64,000 bases of DNA from Siniperca chuatsi (lineage: Eukaryota; Chordata; Actinopteri; Centrarchiformes; Sinipercidae), in the NCBI RefSeq assembly GCF_020085105.1, contig NC_058055.1:11795822-11859821 (forward strand). Reading direction: 5' to 3'. Below are positions 1-12,431 of the stretch, one piece after another. The notes under the pieces are model-generated. The model was not told the origin of the DNA, searched no databases, and saw only the letters and a list, made by a program, of their open reading frames with translations. A program made the position numbers and the translations under genes. Each line of letters opens with the position of its first letter. The stretch's first letter is position 1.

Positions 1-494
1 TCCCTCATTGTAAGTCACCATAGATAAGAATGCATAAAATGTTTTAATTAAAGACCAGCACAACAGACATTTACACACAGTATGCCCCTCTGCTTTGATC
101 TGTTCCAGCAGCTGTATAGTGACTGATGAAATATGTTCTCCACTCCAAAATCTGCTAAATATGTGATATTTACTCATAAACTTAAACCGAGTAATACTCA
201 AGGCAGATCATTTCCTAATGCTTGGCGGTGAAAGCTCAGATCAGGAGCTGACAGAACAACCTGCAGCAGCAGTGAGGAGGTGCATGATTTACTAGTATCC
301 ATAGGCCGCTGTCAGTGATCAGGTTTATATAATGAATACTATAAATATCCTCGGAGGTAGAGCACATCTCAGTGGTGACATTTTGTAATAAGCCCTGTCT
401 GGAATTTACTAGTGTTGGGAGCAGAGTCAGGAAGATTGCCTTTTATAAATATAAATATAATCTATATAACCTACATATTGGTATAACATACATA
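1..494. other. noncoding, no recognised feature
   Basis: AT-rich unique-looking sequence with no splice-bounded or long reading frame on either strand. It is the left flank of the Tc1-like insertion; the TA at 495-496 is the left target-site copy. Confidence 0.5.
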
Positions 495-496
495 TA

Positions 497-708
497 TAGT
501 TGTATGCAAAACTTTAGGAACCCCTGACAATTTCCATGATTTTCATTTATAAATATGTGGGTGTTTGGATCAGCAATTTCATTTTGATCTATCAAATAAC
601 TGAAGGACACAGTAATATTTCAGTAGTGAAATGAGATTTATTGGATTAACAGAAAATGTGCAATATGCATCAAAACGAAATTAGACAGGTGCATAAATTT
701 GGGCACCC
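497..708 (+). repeat. left terminal inverted repeat of Tc1-like element
   Basis: Begins TAGTTGTATGCAAA and ends at GGGCACCC. It matches the reverse complement of 1934-2146 with only a few mismatches, mostly near the outer tip. Long repeats of around 210 bases are known in fish Tc1 families, where internal direct repeats inside each TIR bind the transposase N-terminal domain. Confidence 0.9.
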
Positions 709-894
709 TTGTCATTTTGTTGATTTGAATACCTGTAACTACTTAGCACTGATTAATTGGAACACACAATTGGTTTGGTGAGCTCATTAAGCCTTGAACT
801 TCATAGACAGGTGCATCCAATCATGAGAAAAGGTATTTAAGGTGGCCAATTGAAAGTTGTTGTTCTCTTTGACTCTCCTCTGAAGAGTGGCAAC

Positions 895-1917
895 ATGGGG
901 GCCTCAAAACAACTCTCAAATGACTTGAAAAAAAAGATTGTTCTACATTATGGTTTAGGGGGAGGCTACAAAAAGTTATCGCAGAAATATAAGCTGTCAG
1001 TGTCCACTGTGAGGAACATAGTGAGGAAATGGAGGGCCACAGGCACAGTTCTTGTTAAGGCCAGAAGTGGCAGGCCACATAAAATATTGGAGAGGCAAAG
1101 GCGAAGGATGGTGAGAACGGTCAAAAACAGCCCACAGACCACCTCCAAAGACCTACAACATCAACTTGCTGCAGATGGTGTCACTGTGCATCGTTCAACA
1201 ATTCAGCGCACTTTGCACAAGGAGAAGCTGTATGGGAGAGTGATGCGAAAGAAGCCTTTTCTGCACACATGCCACAAACGGAGTCGCTTGAGGTATGCAA
1301 ACACACATTTCGACAAGCCAGCTTCATTTTGGAATAAGGTGCTGTGGACTGATGAAACAAAGATTGAGTTATTTGGTCATAATAAGGGGCGTTATGCATG
1401 GCGGCAAAAGAACACAACGTTCCAAGAAAAACACTTGCTACCCACAGTAAAATTTGGTGGAGGTTCCATCATGCTGTGGGGTTGTGTGGCCAGTGCCGGT
1501 ACTGGGAATCTGGTTAAAGTTGAGGGTCGCATGGATTCCACTCAATATCAGCAGATTCTTGAGAATAATGTTGAGGAATCAGTCACAAAGTTGAAGTTAC
1601 GCCGGGGCTGGATATTTCAACAAGACAACGACCCAAAACACTGCTCAAAATCTACTCTGGCCTTTATGCAGAGGAGCAAGTACAATGTTCTGGAATGGCC
1701 ATCCCAGTCCCCAGACCTGAATATCATTGAACATCTGTGGGGTGATTTGAAGCGGGCTGTCCATGCTCGGCAACCATCAAACCTAACTGAACTGGAGATG
1801 TTTTATAAGGAGGAATGGTCCAAAATACATTCATCCAGAATCCAGACACTCATTACAGGCTATAGGAAGCGTCTAGAGGCTGTTATTTCTGCTAAAGGAG
1901 GCTCTACTAAATATTGA
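895..1917 (+). CDS. Tc1-like transposase, intact 340-residue frame
   Basis: Cut-and-paste DNA transposase of the DD34E type, the family's usual length of about 340 residues. The frame is open back to 850, but only from a TTG; the first ATG is at 895 and reads MGASKQLSNDLKKK, the typical Tc1 start, so I place the start there. The N-terminal third carries paired helix-turn-helix DNA-binding segments (SVSTVRNIVRKW, then HRSTIQRTLHK) separated by a GRPHK linker resembling an AT-hook. The catalytic triad is visible: D in WTDETKIELFG, D in IFQQDNDPKH, and E in DLNIIEHLW, with 34 residues between the last two. The motif GGGSIMLWGC is the family's glycine-rich box. No stop or frameshift interrupts it. 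It is selfish DNA, not a host gene. Confidence 0.93.
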   Translation: MGASKQLSNDLKKKIVLHYGLGGGYKKLSQKYKLSVSTVRNIVRKWRATGTVLVKARSGRPHKILERQRRRMVRTVKNSPQTTSKDLQHQLAADGVTVHRSTIQRTLHKEKLYGRVMRKKPFLHTCHKRSRLRYANTHFDKPASFWNKVLWTDETKIELFGHNKGRYAWRQKNTTFQEKHLLPTVKFGGGSIMLWGCVASAGTGNLVKVEGRMDSTQYQQILENNVEESVTKLKLRRGWIFQQDNDPKHCSKSTLAFMQRSKYNVLEWPSQSPDLNIIEHLWGDLKRAVHARQPSNLTELEMFYKEEWSKIHSSRIQTLITGYRKRLEAVISAKGGSTKY

Positions 1918-1933
1918 TGTGATTTTTCTGTTG

Positions 1934-2146
1934 GGGTGCCCAAATTTATGCACCTGTCTAATTTCGTTTTGATGCATATTGCACATTTTCTGTTAATCCA
2001 ATAAATCTCATTTCACTACTGAAATATTACTGTGTCCTTCAGTTATTTGATAGATCAGAATGAAATTGCTGATCCAAACACCCAAATATTTATAAATGAA
2101 AATCATGGAAATTGTCAGGTGGTTCCTAAACCTTTGCATACAACTG
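1934..2146 (-). repeat. right terminal inverted repeat of Tc1-like element
   Basis: Reverse-complement partner of 497-708. It starts immediately downstream of the transposase stop with GGGGTGCCCAAATTT and ends CATACAACTG next to the TA at 2147-2148. Confidence 0.9.
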
Positions 2147-2449
2147 TATCTTGACTAATAATCTAATCAGTAACATAATCAGGTGAGTTCCTAGAAAACA
2201 GTGTTGTAATCTTGTTATGTGCATCAAAGTTTATTGTTACCTGCCTGTAATTTAAAGCATGTACCAGCCTTGTTATTTCACTGCAACCCAGAATTAACAC
2301 TGAAATGTTACTTCTTTGTACCACATGTTAAAAATATTTTCATCAATGTGGCATCTAAATTTTTGCAGCAAATTACAAACAAGTGTATATTAAATCTATT
2401 GTCATAAAATGAGAATTATGAAAAGGGAAAATACTAATCTAGTCAATTA

Positions 2450-2945
2450 CAAGTGGATTTTTAGCCATGGTAGAGGGGTGGCTTTATGGATGGCAATGAT
2501 AGTCTGTTGGTCCACCACTGTGGTCCAGACTGAAATATCACAACAACTATTGAATGGATTGCCATGAAATTTGGTACAGACATTTATGGTCGCCAGTGGA
2601 TGAATCCTACTGACTTTGGTGATCCCCAAGACTTTTCCTCTGAGAAATGTTTTTTAGTGAAATGTCTCAAAAACTATTTGATGGATTGCCATGAAATATG
2701 ATACATTATATGATATTCATGTCCCCCTTTTGCCCAATACTTTGGTTTATGACCAAATACCTCCATAACAAATGACATTCCCAGCAGCCTCAGCTGTGCT
2801 TTGTGTTTAGTGAACATCAGCATGTTAGCATTGTCATTGTGAGCATCTTAATCTTAGCATGCTGATGTTACCATTTAGCACAAAGCACCACTGTGCCTAA
2901 GTACAGCCCCACAGAGTTGCTAGAATGGCTGTGGACTTGTTTGTA
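2450..2945. repeat. dispersed percomorph repeat (AGCATGCT-rich family)
   Basis: The segment carries GGATTGCCATGAAAT twice (about 2558 and 2682) and a later stretch of AGCATGTTAGCATT / AGCATGCTGATGTT motifs ending near a GCTGTGGACTTG box. I recognise this composite as a very common interspersed repeat of perch-like fish, probably a nonautonomous DNA element. Orientation and exact ends cannot be determined here. Short reading frames within it are incidental. Confidence 0.6.
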
Positions 2946-3599
2946 ATCAGTATAATGGATTCAAAGATTTGTGCACCTCTTATTGGTTCTTTGGTTCTTG
3001 GAACATTTTTGCCTGAAGTTTTGCAATCCAGTTCAAACTTTCATCTGCCAGAGAATCCCTTCGGTTTACCAACTTGGCAAAGGCCAGCTATAAATTCCAT
3101 CAACAGAAATATCACACAATTTTTGTTTGCAATATGAATGTGAAATTTCATCACTGTTTGTGTGTTGCAGCATTTCCTAAAGATCCTTCATCGGTCCAAG
3201 AAGAATGTTTCATTCTGCAAAATGGAAGGAAGAAATTTGAGATGATAGGTTCTTTGGTCTAGAATCAAATAATCACAGCACTGGTCAATCACTACTGTAT
3301 AAACCATATCAAATTATGGTTTAGATTATCATATTATGGTAGAGCTCACTGTGCCTTGGGAGCAGAGGCAGAGCAAGGCTTCAGAGAGACATGCAAGCCT
3401 TGCAGGAAATGATGATATATGAGATGAAGAGTTTAGGTAGTTCCCACTGAACTAAACTTTGCTTTCTGCTACAGAAATCAAAAAAATCTCTCACCTCTCA
3501 CCTGTGCCTTAAAATATATCTTGTAATGACAACTGTGTGATTTTCTTTTAGTTAATGCTGAAATCAGGTAGCGCAATTTAGGAACACACACACACATGA

Positions 3600-4410
3600 G
3601 TGCATGCTGCCTGTTGCTCCGTCTCGTCGTCTTACTTTTTCCAACTGGCTCAACAAACTGATCCATAAGGCCAGTGACATTGTGAGGGTGGAGCTGGACT
3701 CTCTGGCGGTGGTGTCAGAGAGGAGGATGCTCAAACAAAGGAGTACGTTCAGGGGAAGACTCATCCCACCAAAATGCACCACAGAGCTCCACAGGAAGTC
3801 ATTCCTGCCTGTGGCCATCAAACTCTTCAACTCCTCCCTCTAAGTGTCAGTCTATTGACCCTAAGTCATTAAACTGGACATTGGACCATTAACATTGCTG
3901 CAGTACTTGAAATATTGTGCAATATTCTCTGTTAAATACTGCTGTGCAATATAGTCTTTTCAGTTTAAAATTTCCTGTTTATTGATATTTATTCATACTT
4001 ATATTGCTGCTGTGCAATATCCACCATCTCATAATCATCTTAATAAGCTACACTTAACTTCACAATACTCATTATTGCACTATTAATTATTACTTATATT
4101 ATTACATTGTATTATACCGTACTATACTTATCAACCTGTAAATCGACTTTTGTACTTTACACTTATTTTAGCTTTTATACTAAAATATAAACTAATGTAT
4201 ATCCACTTTTGTACTTAATTTATCTTAGCTGTATTATAGTGTATTAGATTTTGATTTGCACATCTCTTATTTCTTACTCATTGGTGACTTTTATTATTAT
4301 TTCTATTAGTACTTCTATTCCTGTGTGCATTGACGTGATAGTGAGCAGCTGTAACGAAAGAGTTTCCCCTTGGGGATCAATAAAGTATTTCTGATTCTGA
4401 TTCTGATTAT
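3600..4410 (+). mobile_element. 5'-truncated LINE (L2/CR1/Rex1-type) 3' end
   Basis: At 3604-3843 a plus-strand frame reads like the C-terminus of a non-LTR reverse transcriptase (SNWLNKLIHKASDIV, then TTELHRKSFLPVAIKLFN) and ends at a stop. It is followed by an AT-rich 3' untranslated region and the characteristic end GGGGATCAATAAAGTATTTC with ATTCTG-type tail repeats at about 4388-4408. Only the extreme 3' part of the element is present, as is usual for LINEs truncated during target-primed insertion. The clade is uncertain. Confidence 0.75.
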
Positions 4411-7400
4411 AAGTTTGTTTTCTGTTGGTTTCATTCGTCCAAGTCGCAAGTACTCCTGTTTCTTTGGCTAAATTTATACAAATTCATACAAATTTCCTCT
4501 GCATATGCATTTTTTTTGCACTGCAGCCTATACAAAGACTATAATTTGAAGCGTGAAAGTTATATTGTTGTATAACAGTGGATATTTGCAATGATAATAG
4601 TGATAATATTCACAAAATCAAGCACATTTAATTCAAGTACTTGTTCAACATAAATAAAAACCTACACTGAAGGATTTTATATTTTCAAAAAACTTCATCC
4701 ACATTACTTTTTACAATCAAAATGTTGTATGAAAAAGTTGTTTTGATTGATAAAATGTATTGCATAAATACTCCACCAAAAAAAAGCATATACAGCATTA
4801 TACAGCATTTGTCTAAGTGTGCTGATGTCAGTGGATAAAACATAAGAGAGAGAGCTCGTATGGAGAGTGTATTAAATGCTCTTCATTTTACCACATCAGA
4901 TTAACTTCTGTAAGCCCTCCACTGGTAACTTGGCGTGTAAAAGATAATGGGTCACGCTCATCCATGTTACAGCTACATTCACAAACTACTTTTTGATTAC
5001 CCCCAAAGGAATATAATTGAGGTTAGTAGGTCTCTATCCTGCTGAGGGTAACCTATTGATAGGTTACCCACGGTCCTACAAGAGCTCATTAAGTCTATTC
5101 TCCATTTTTCATAGTGAAAAATACTCAACAGAAATGTAAGCGCTGACAGCTGAGCGCAGTAATTATAGATTACAGCAGTTTAATGTTGTGCACTTAACAC
5201 CTTGGCTGTTTTGCCAGGATTTTAAATGCAGGCTATGTTACATGTTTTAACCTGCTTACCCAAAGAGGATGCTAAGGCTAACAGAGAGCATTTCATCTAA
5301 TTCATGCAACCGTATGTTTGGGATCATGAATGCTAGTTTGTGCCATCAAAGGCAATTCCTTTATCCCCACACTGTTAATAAGTGGTTACCCACAATGGGG
5401 GTGGTGTGTGTGGGTGAAGGGGGGTCTCATTGACATTTTGCAGTATCATAGTCGGCTGTATCTGATGACTGTGAGGCTGGTATGAAGTTTAGAGTGCAGT
5501 TGTTTCTCTGCAAATCTAATACATGTCGGCCAGTGATGCTAAATACGATGATATCAAAACTATTTTATTTGCACTCAGGGTAGTATCACATCCTGGAAGC
5601 AACTCATTAATTTCCCAGTGAAATATATCTATCCACACAGCTGTTCAGGGAAATGATTCAGTCTAAACTGCAAAATTGTAGAAATGTATATGAAACCTGG
5701 ACACAGTAGATATGGTGATGATAATTGCTGTATTACAACTACATTTCATAACAGCTTCTTTGTTTTTATTCTTCTAAAGTGATGGACAGTCTCATCCTGC
5801 TGTTAAACATCTGGCTAGTATTTTGACCATTACAATGCAACTTTTCCCATTCAACATGCTCTAACCTCTGGATTGTAACACAGTCTGGTAAATCCGTTCT
5901 TAAGAGGGATTTAGGGATTTTTATTATGACAATTGTGTGACAGTGGAATCTACAATGTACAAATCCATCTTACACTTAAAAAATCTTGTTCTTAAAAATG
6001 AGGCAGCTCCAGACTGTTTGATGTTATTATGGTGTGAAATAATGTTGATGGGTGTTGGCACTATACATTTAAGACAGCAAATATGTCAGGTATAAAAGGA
6101 TGCTCATTTAAAATGTTGTTTACCAAACAGTTGAGTGTAACAATCAGGGAGGTTAACAACATTTTGTAACTAATAACAAAAGAAACATAAAAATGTCATA
6201 AAAATTTGTGTGAATGCTTATAAAAGGTCAGCTATTATTCAGTAAGTATTATAAAATATGGGATATAGGATGCGCATGGTCAGTGGTAATGGCAGCATTA
6301 GCGCAATCCAACAAAATGTAGCACAATTCAACATCTTCTGACAAAATTTGTTTTCAGCACAATGTCTCAAACAATCCAGTTATTTTCTTATCTAGATTGT
6401 GGAAAATTAGGTTAGCCTAGTTTTCCTTATTTTTATTAACCTTATCATCACGTCAATATGCAACAGTGTTGCTTGCACTTTACACACTGCCTTCCCTCTT
6501 GGGAATGACATGGCATTTCTGTGATGAATACACCCTGCCTTAACTCTGCTCACTTGCCTGTCCTCCATCAAGCCTTGTGTCAATATTAATCAGTGCGTGG
6601 CGGCCTCACACAGGAGCACCTATCAGCTATCAGAGGGCAACACCACTCAAAAGTCCTGTCCATGACAACACTGGTCTGAACAAGCCCCTCCCACTGACAG
6701 CTGGCTTATTGTGTGCTGTGCCTCTGAAGCGGCCTTGTTTCCCTTTGCTTGGTCGGTTCAATAACTAATCTCAATGCAGCCGGCAGCATGTAGCTTTGAA
6801 AATGAGGAGGGCAGGCCCGGTGGAAAGTCATAATCTGCTTGTCAGTGTTGTGTCAGGTAACTAGGAGGTTACCTTGTCAGTTTACACCTTGGCTGCACAA
6901 AATGATAGAGTTAAAGTAGACTGATATTTTCATATTTGCTTTGCAGTTAGTCTGTATGTTTTTCTCTTGAGTACCCATGTCCTCAAGACAATTTTTCATG
7001 ATTTTTTAACAGGGAGGCATTCTCAGTAAAAATGTCCTGGTGGATTAACACCTTTCTTTTTAGTCATTAAAATTCTAAACCTAATTCTAAATAACTCTGC
7101 ACAGGTCTTAGGGGGCACATGTGAAACCTATTTTGACTAGTTTAACTTTGAATATTTGCCACGTTGATTTGATCAATAATTATCTTTCAGTTTCTGCTTT
7201 GCTTTGTAATCAGATTAGTTATATCAAAGGTTATTGCGGCACATTTGCAATTATTCTTCCCAAGATTGCAAATGACATTTCGATCTGTCATTCTATCGTC
7301 CCCCGACAATATTGAAACTGAGAAAGGGCAACTATAGTTTGGTCTCCATCCTTCAGTTCATTCATCCATCTGTCACATCTCAGACGCCCAATTTTGACTA

Positions 7401-10400
7401 GGCTTAGTGGAGATGATGCATGTCACCAGAGCTATACTAATTAGCTCATGGAAGGCACTGTATCCACTCCCTTTGGTTCAGTGTATAAAGGACATACTGT
7501 AGCATCTGTGGCCCTGAAAACAATTTAGTGGGTAGTGGGTATTAACAGAACTTCTCTGTCTTTTTACACTAATAGAAACCTTGGTTTTTATTGTTTATGT
7601 GCTGTTATGATTTTATTTTTCTGTACTTAACTCAAGGTTAGCATAAAAAGTAATGGTATTTTTATTGTGTGCAAATTATGGTGTTGGGAAGTTTGAATCA
7701 TCACTGTATAAAGTCTGTTCATTTGTTTTTCCACCTGTCCACCACATATTATCATTTGATTTTGACAAAACATGAATAAATTATGCATTATGTTCAGAGC
7801 ACAACAAATCAGTTATCAATAAGAATATCTCCGATAAAATGTACTTATGAAAAAGACACTTTATGTTGACCTGTCGAGTCATCCCTCAGCCAACAGTTAC
7901 ACACAGCAGAACAAACGGTGGATGGCCCTGATGTTACTGCACACAGGGCACGCGAGCAGCCCCCGTCACATGTAGGCTAATGAACAGCAGGCTCGTGCTG
8001 TTGACGGAGGAGCCTTTTGGGCCACAAGAACCATGTCTACTCACTACTTTCTGCTTGGACACACACAAACAATGGGACACGTCTGGAGTGCTTGGGGCCC
8101 AAACCCTGAGGAAGGGCAGATGGTCCCCGGGATCGAGGACCACAACCCCCATTAACATGAGAAAAGAGACAGACAGAGGCGGGGGAACAGGTACCCTCTC
8201 TCCTATTTTCCCCTTCTATAGAAATTAGAGAGGGGGTGACTCATTTACCCAACAGAGTCTGTGGCACTGATTTGGAAACCAATTAGAAGCATGCTGTCAA
8301 CTCAACAACAGAGAATACATAATATAATATATTATATTATTATATAATAATAAGTGTGAGGATCCTGTTTGAAGTCCCATCTACGGTTGCATAAAAAATG
8401 CAGTTTTTCTTATTATAGTTTCAGTTCATCACTTATTTAGGAAATCTAATTTTGCTTGTGCCATGGTAGCTTCCGAGTGCAACTGACTCAAGATAATATT
8501 TTTATTACAACATTATGGGTGAAAAGAAAATATTTATTATAAACTATTTGTTTATGTGTGTGGCTACAGTTACAAAAGTTGTCAGCAGGATTGCTGTAAT
8601 GGTTGAGTGAATAACACGTCGTATGATGGCTCTTTTTTATTCAATTATACCCTTAAGTGTAAATGCCAGCAGGTGGTTAAATCAGTAAAATGTTTTTTTA
8701 ATCTGCATAAATCTCAGATTTAAGTGGATGTACTATATACTAAGTGTTCATGTTGCGAAAAATCTGCAGCTGCCCATGGCAACTCTAGTAAGAGCTAGAA
8801 TTAAAGCTGCTAGAGTACTTGGGAATATACATGTTGTTAACCACTTAAAACCATTTTTGTTTTCTATTTGGGTATGCCAAATAGGTGAAAATTCCACACA
8901 CACAAAAAGGGTGGGTCTTAAGAGGTAAAAAAAGCAGGTATATCTAGCTCCGACTATAAAACAATTCTGGATTTTTCTGAATGTTTCTGGACCTGGTAAA
9001 GCTACTTCTCAGTTCAGTCATCATGAAACCCCTGCTAATTTGGAGAAAGCTGGTGTGCTTAAAATTCCAGCCTATAGCATCAATAAAGAAACAGCATAAA
9101 ATGATCTTACAGATTCCATTAGCTTTTCTAAACAAAAGCTTGCCAGATTCCTTGAGGGCTAGTGGTGTTTTCCTTTCTTTCCACTGGAGGCATCTTTTAC
9201 CTAAAAACATAAACAGTCCTGTTGCCACAGCTGCAGACTCTATTGCTGGATCCACTCTCAGGTTGGAATGAGGCCACTCTGTTGTTTTGAGTCATTAATC
9301 ATACCAACCACAATGTGAGAATTTCTCATTACCATAATAGTGCTTTCTGAAAAGAAATGTCTCCCTTTATCTCTTTTATTCCAAAATAAACCAACTTATT
9401 GGGAAAACTGAACTGTAACATTTTATGTTTCAATTTGTAGAAATACAATAATGAAATCATTCTGATTATCACCACACAGTATGATTAAAAAGACTAGAGA
9501 GAGGGAGGGAGAGAGAGAAAAGAAATACTGCAAAGGAGCATTTCTGTAGGTGTGCATACAGCCTATGGTGTACAGCATATTGTTAAACTCATGTTGTGTC
9601 TCCCCCTAGTGGCTACTTGGAGGACAGCTAGCATCTACAGTAAATTCACCTTCAACACAATATCTCTTTACATAATTACTGTACCCACAGTGACTAAGGA
9701 ACATTGAGAAAACCTTAATAACTTAAAACAAACAGAAACACTTAATTACTTAATTGCAAAGAGTCAGGGAAATGTCTGTCCATGCCCTCTTCCCTTGCTC
9801 TGAGCTCCACCAAGTGCATGTTACTATCATGGAAAATTAGGGCATAGCCATGCAATTTCATATTCTGACCTGGAGTGGATGGGTGACATGGTTGCAGTGA
9901 GAGGGAATTTAGAAGACTTCAATCAGATGTGTACTTTTGTGAATCAAATGCTTTAAACCTTCTGTGTACAAATCATACTGTATTAAGCTGTATCCATCTA
10001 AGAAGGAAAAACTGTATTGCTGACATAACTGAAGTAGTTCATCAAAATTAAACATGTTGCATCTCTTCTCCACTGTACCATGCTTTATTCCCCAAATATT
10101 TTCAACTATTTTGCATTCATCACGGTGAACTGCCCTGATGTCATACTTTATAGCCAAAAAATAGCCAGAAATGTTTAGGGTATAAAGCATGGTGCGTTGG
10201 AGATGAGTTGTGCGATGTGTTTTATTTCAATGAACTTGTACTGAAGGTCAATACACCTCATTGTGTGTGTGTTCCCAAAGAAAAAACAGACATAACTAAA
10301 CTAAACATAACTAAATTATATCAAACTTTACACCTTGCAGACCAGTTGCAGCAACAGTTCTCCTTGTAAAGCCTCATTGTGATCTTTAGCTTCACTGACC

Positions 10401-11715
10401 GACAAAATGGTCAGCAAAGTGTCACTTGAATATTTGCTGCATCTCTGTACATATACCAAAGATGAACTGTAATCCTAGACTTTGAGTATACTGATATCTT
10501 AATTTGATAGAACTTGATAACTTGATAGAAAGCTTATTATTAGCATGGAACTAATTAAACAAAGTACTTTGCATGGACTGCAGAAACAGTGCACATTGTA
10601 TAAGCAGTATCTCTGCATAAAGCATGTAACTTATGTGTATAGAATGATATTTATCTATACCATTATGATGTAAAACTTCCTCACCACCAGTAGGTTGAGG
10701 TTCAGATCACAAAGATGATTCAGATGACAGGTGGGTCAAATAAAAGCTCTAAGTCATCTAGAGAATTTGTTTGGCTTTAGCAGCACTCACCAATCTGCTG
10801 CTCCAAACGATGGCCACTGTGTATCCTCAACCTGAGGGCTAAACATTGGCCTTTATCACACCCTGTCATCAGCTGCAATGTTGTGGTGAATGACCACAAT
10901 TATGTGGACATGGAAGTGACAAGAAGCCACCCTGCTATCTCAGCAAACTTTCCTCTTAGTTCACATCCAGAGCTCTAATTTCAGGCTTACTCTAGACACT
11001 GGTCAGGGGAGCAATGATAGGGTGAACAAGCCTGCCTTGTAGACTGTGGCCTTGAAGTTGACTGTGAAGGTGTCATCAAAAACAAAGTACCAACAACTGG
11101 TGTGTGGATTGTAGCCATGGGGCTGCAATACTGTGGTAAACCAAATAACCATTACGTCTTTCAGTTTAAAACTGACTTATAGCAACATCCAAAAAAGATT
11201 TTGTGAGCAACCTTACCGTGAGCTTGAAGTTGCATTCACATTGTATACCTCCACATTACATAGGTCACTCCTCCATCTGTGAAGAGTGAAGACAAAAGTG
11301 GAAAAAAAAATGAAGATATTTTGGGATTTAGCCTCCTTAATTTAATTGCAAGAGGCTGCACTCATTGTGTTTCGTTATAGATGCTTAAAATGCACTCTGA
11401 AACGTAACGTTGTAGTCCTTAGTCATTTCTGCACATTGCATTTATTAATCAACACTAGAACAGTAAAATGTTCTTGTTTGTTGAATAATCTAAAATGTTG
11501 TGGCTGCACAAATGAAGGTTTTGCAATATAGTAATTAGAATATTCAGAAAGAAAATGTTGATGAAAATGTTGTGTTATCCTGTAAGGAAAACATAAATTG
11601 TATGTTTAAACTGATAGATATATACCATATAATAACTACATTTTGAGTTGAAAATATATCAAAAGTTGGCCAAACGTTACTCTATACATGGATACTGTAA
11701 CACCATAATGGAATG
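4411..11715. other. gene-free stretch, mostly unique AT-rich DNA
   Basis: I see no convincing coding exon here. Reading frames of 60-103 codons occur on both strands but lack homology, plausible splice borders or codon structure. There are minor simple-sequence tracts (an AT-rich patch near 8318-8351; a GAGA tract near 9496-9520). A less AT-rich block at about 6550-6900 stands out and might be a conserved regulatory element of mepce or a neighbour, but only a cross-species comparison could show that. Confidence 0.5.
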
Positions 11716-11721
11716 TGATGT

Positions 11722-12045
11722 TAGGGCTGGAAGGATTAATCGATAAATCGATTGACAGAAAATTAAATGTCAACAATTTTTATTTGAATTGATCGTTTCG
11801 CCGCTAAGCCATTTATCAAGGAAAATGCTAAACATTCACAGTTTCCAGTGTTTCGAAATGTGAGGATTTTGCAGCTTTTCTCTGTTTTATAGGCTGTCGT
11901 TGTAAGTTTTGGTCTGTTGTTCAGCCATTTTCACTATCTGCTGACCAAACAATCCGACTAAACAGTTAACTGTTTGTTTTTTAACAATAACTGAGTTATT
12001 ATTAATCGATAAAGAAAAGAATCGGTAGTTGTAGACCTGATGTTA
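11722..12045 (-). repeat. fish repeat with ATCGATTAAT-type ends
   Basis: Starts AGGGCTGGAAGGATTAATCG and contains ATCGATAAATCGATTGAC, CCATTTATCAAGGAAAATGC and, later, TATTATTAATCGATAAAG. This is one of three copies in the window of a family whose consensus I remember as starting 'gggctgcaactaacgatta' (the others are at 17296-17500 and 55829-56072). This copy lies just upstream of the mepce first exon. Confidence 0.55.
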
Positions 12046-12089
12046 AACCAGCACGAGGATCAGTGAGGCTCATTAGAATAACCTGTAGA

Positions 12090-12431
12090 CGGAGCTCAGC
12101 TCTCCTCTCAGTCAGAGATCTCCGCCCCAGTCATCTTGGGCTGCAGCTCGGAGCCCGGATGCGCCGCCATGCCGACTCTGTCAGCGAATGGAATAATTTA
12201 TTCACCAACCTGCCTCACACTGTGCGACTAGGAGTTGACTGAAGAAGTCGACAAGACAGTTTGGAGAGCAGAGGAGCCTTTATCGCGGACAGACGAGCAC
12301 GGAATATCGGCGCTGTCTTTACTTTCGTGCTTGTGTTGCTTACCACTTGTGTGCTAGCTAAGCTAGCGTTAGCTTGAGTCTCGAGAGTGCGCGGTAGTGA
12401 CAGTCCGGCCGGAGGCGGGGAGAACTGTGAG
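12090..12431 (+). promoter_or_regulatory. mepce: mepce promoter and 5' noncoding exon
   Basis: The sequence shifts to GC- and CpG-rich, unlike the surrounding AT-rich DNA, as expected for a CpG-island promoter. It ends in a good splice donor (GAACTGTGAG followed by GTGAGA at 12432). The first coding exon starts with an acceptor at 13090-13091, so an untranslated first exon ending at 12431 is likely. The transcription start is not visible. A 20-codon upstream reading frame in strong context lies at 12169-12231. Confidence 0.5.

Larger units (their letters stand above)
497..2146 (+). mobile_element. complete Tc1-like DNA transposon
   Basis: A 1650-base Tc1/mariner-superfamily element. Both ends carry long terminal inverted repeats of about 212 bases (497-708 and 1934-2146) that differ at only a handful of positions, and each end abuts a TA dinucleotide (495-496 and 2147-2148), the target duplication known for this superfamily. 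Between the repeats lies one uninterrupted transposase frame (895-1917). Very similar repeats plus an open frame suggest a young insertion, possibly still able to move; this is inference, since activity cannot be read from sequence. The subfamily (for example Passport-like) cannot be settled without comparison to a repeat library. Confidence 0.93.

Noticed and set aside
850-894. Extra 15 codons before the Tc1 transposase ATG
   Set aside because: The frame is open from 850 but begins with TTG, not ATG; the family's normal N-terminus starts at the ATG at 895.
9909-10190. 93-codon minus-strand frame
   Set aside because: No recognisable domain, no splice context, AT-rich surroundings; consistent with chance.
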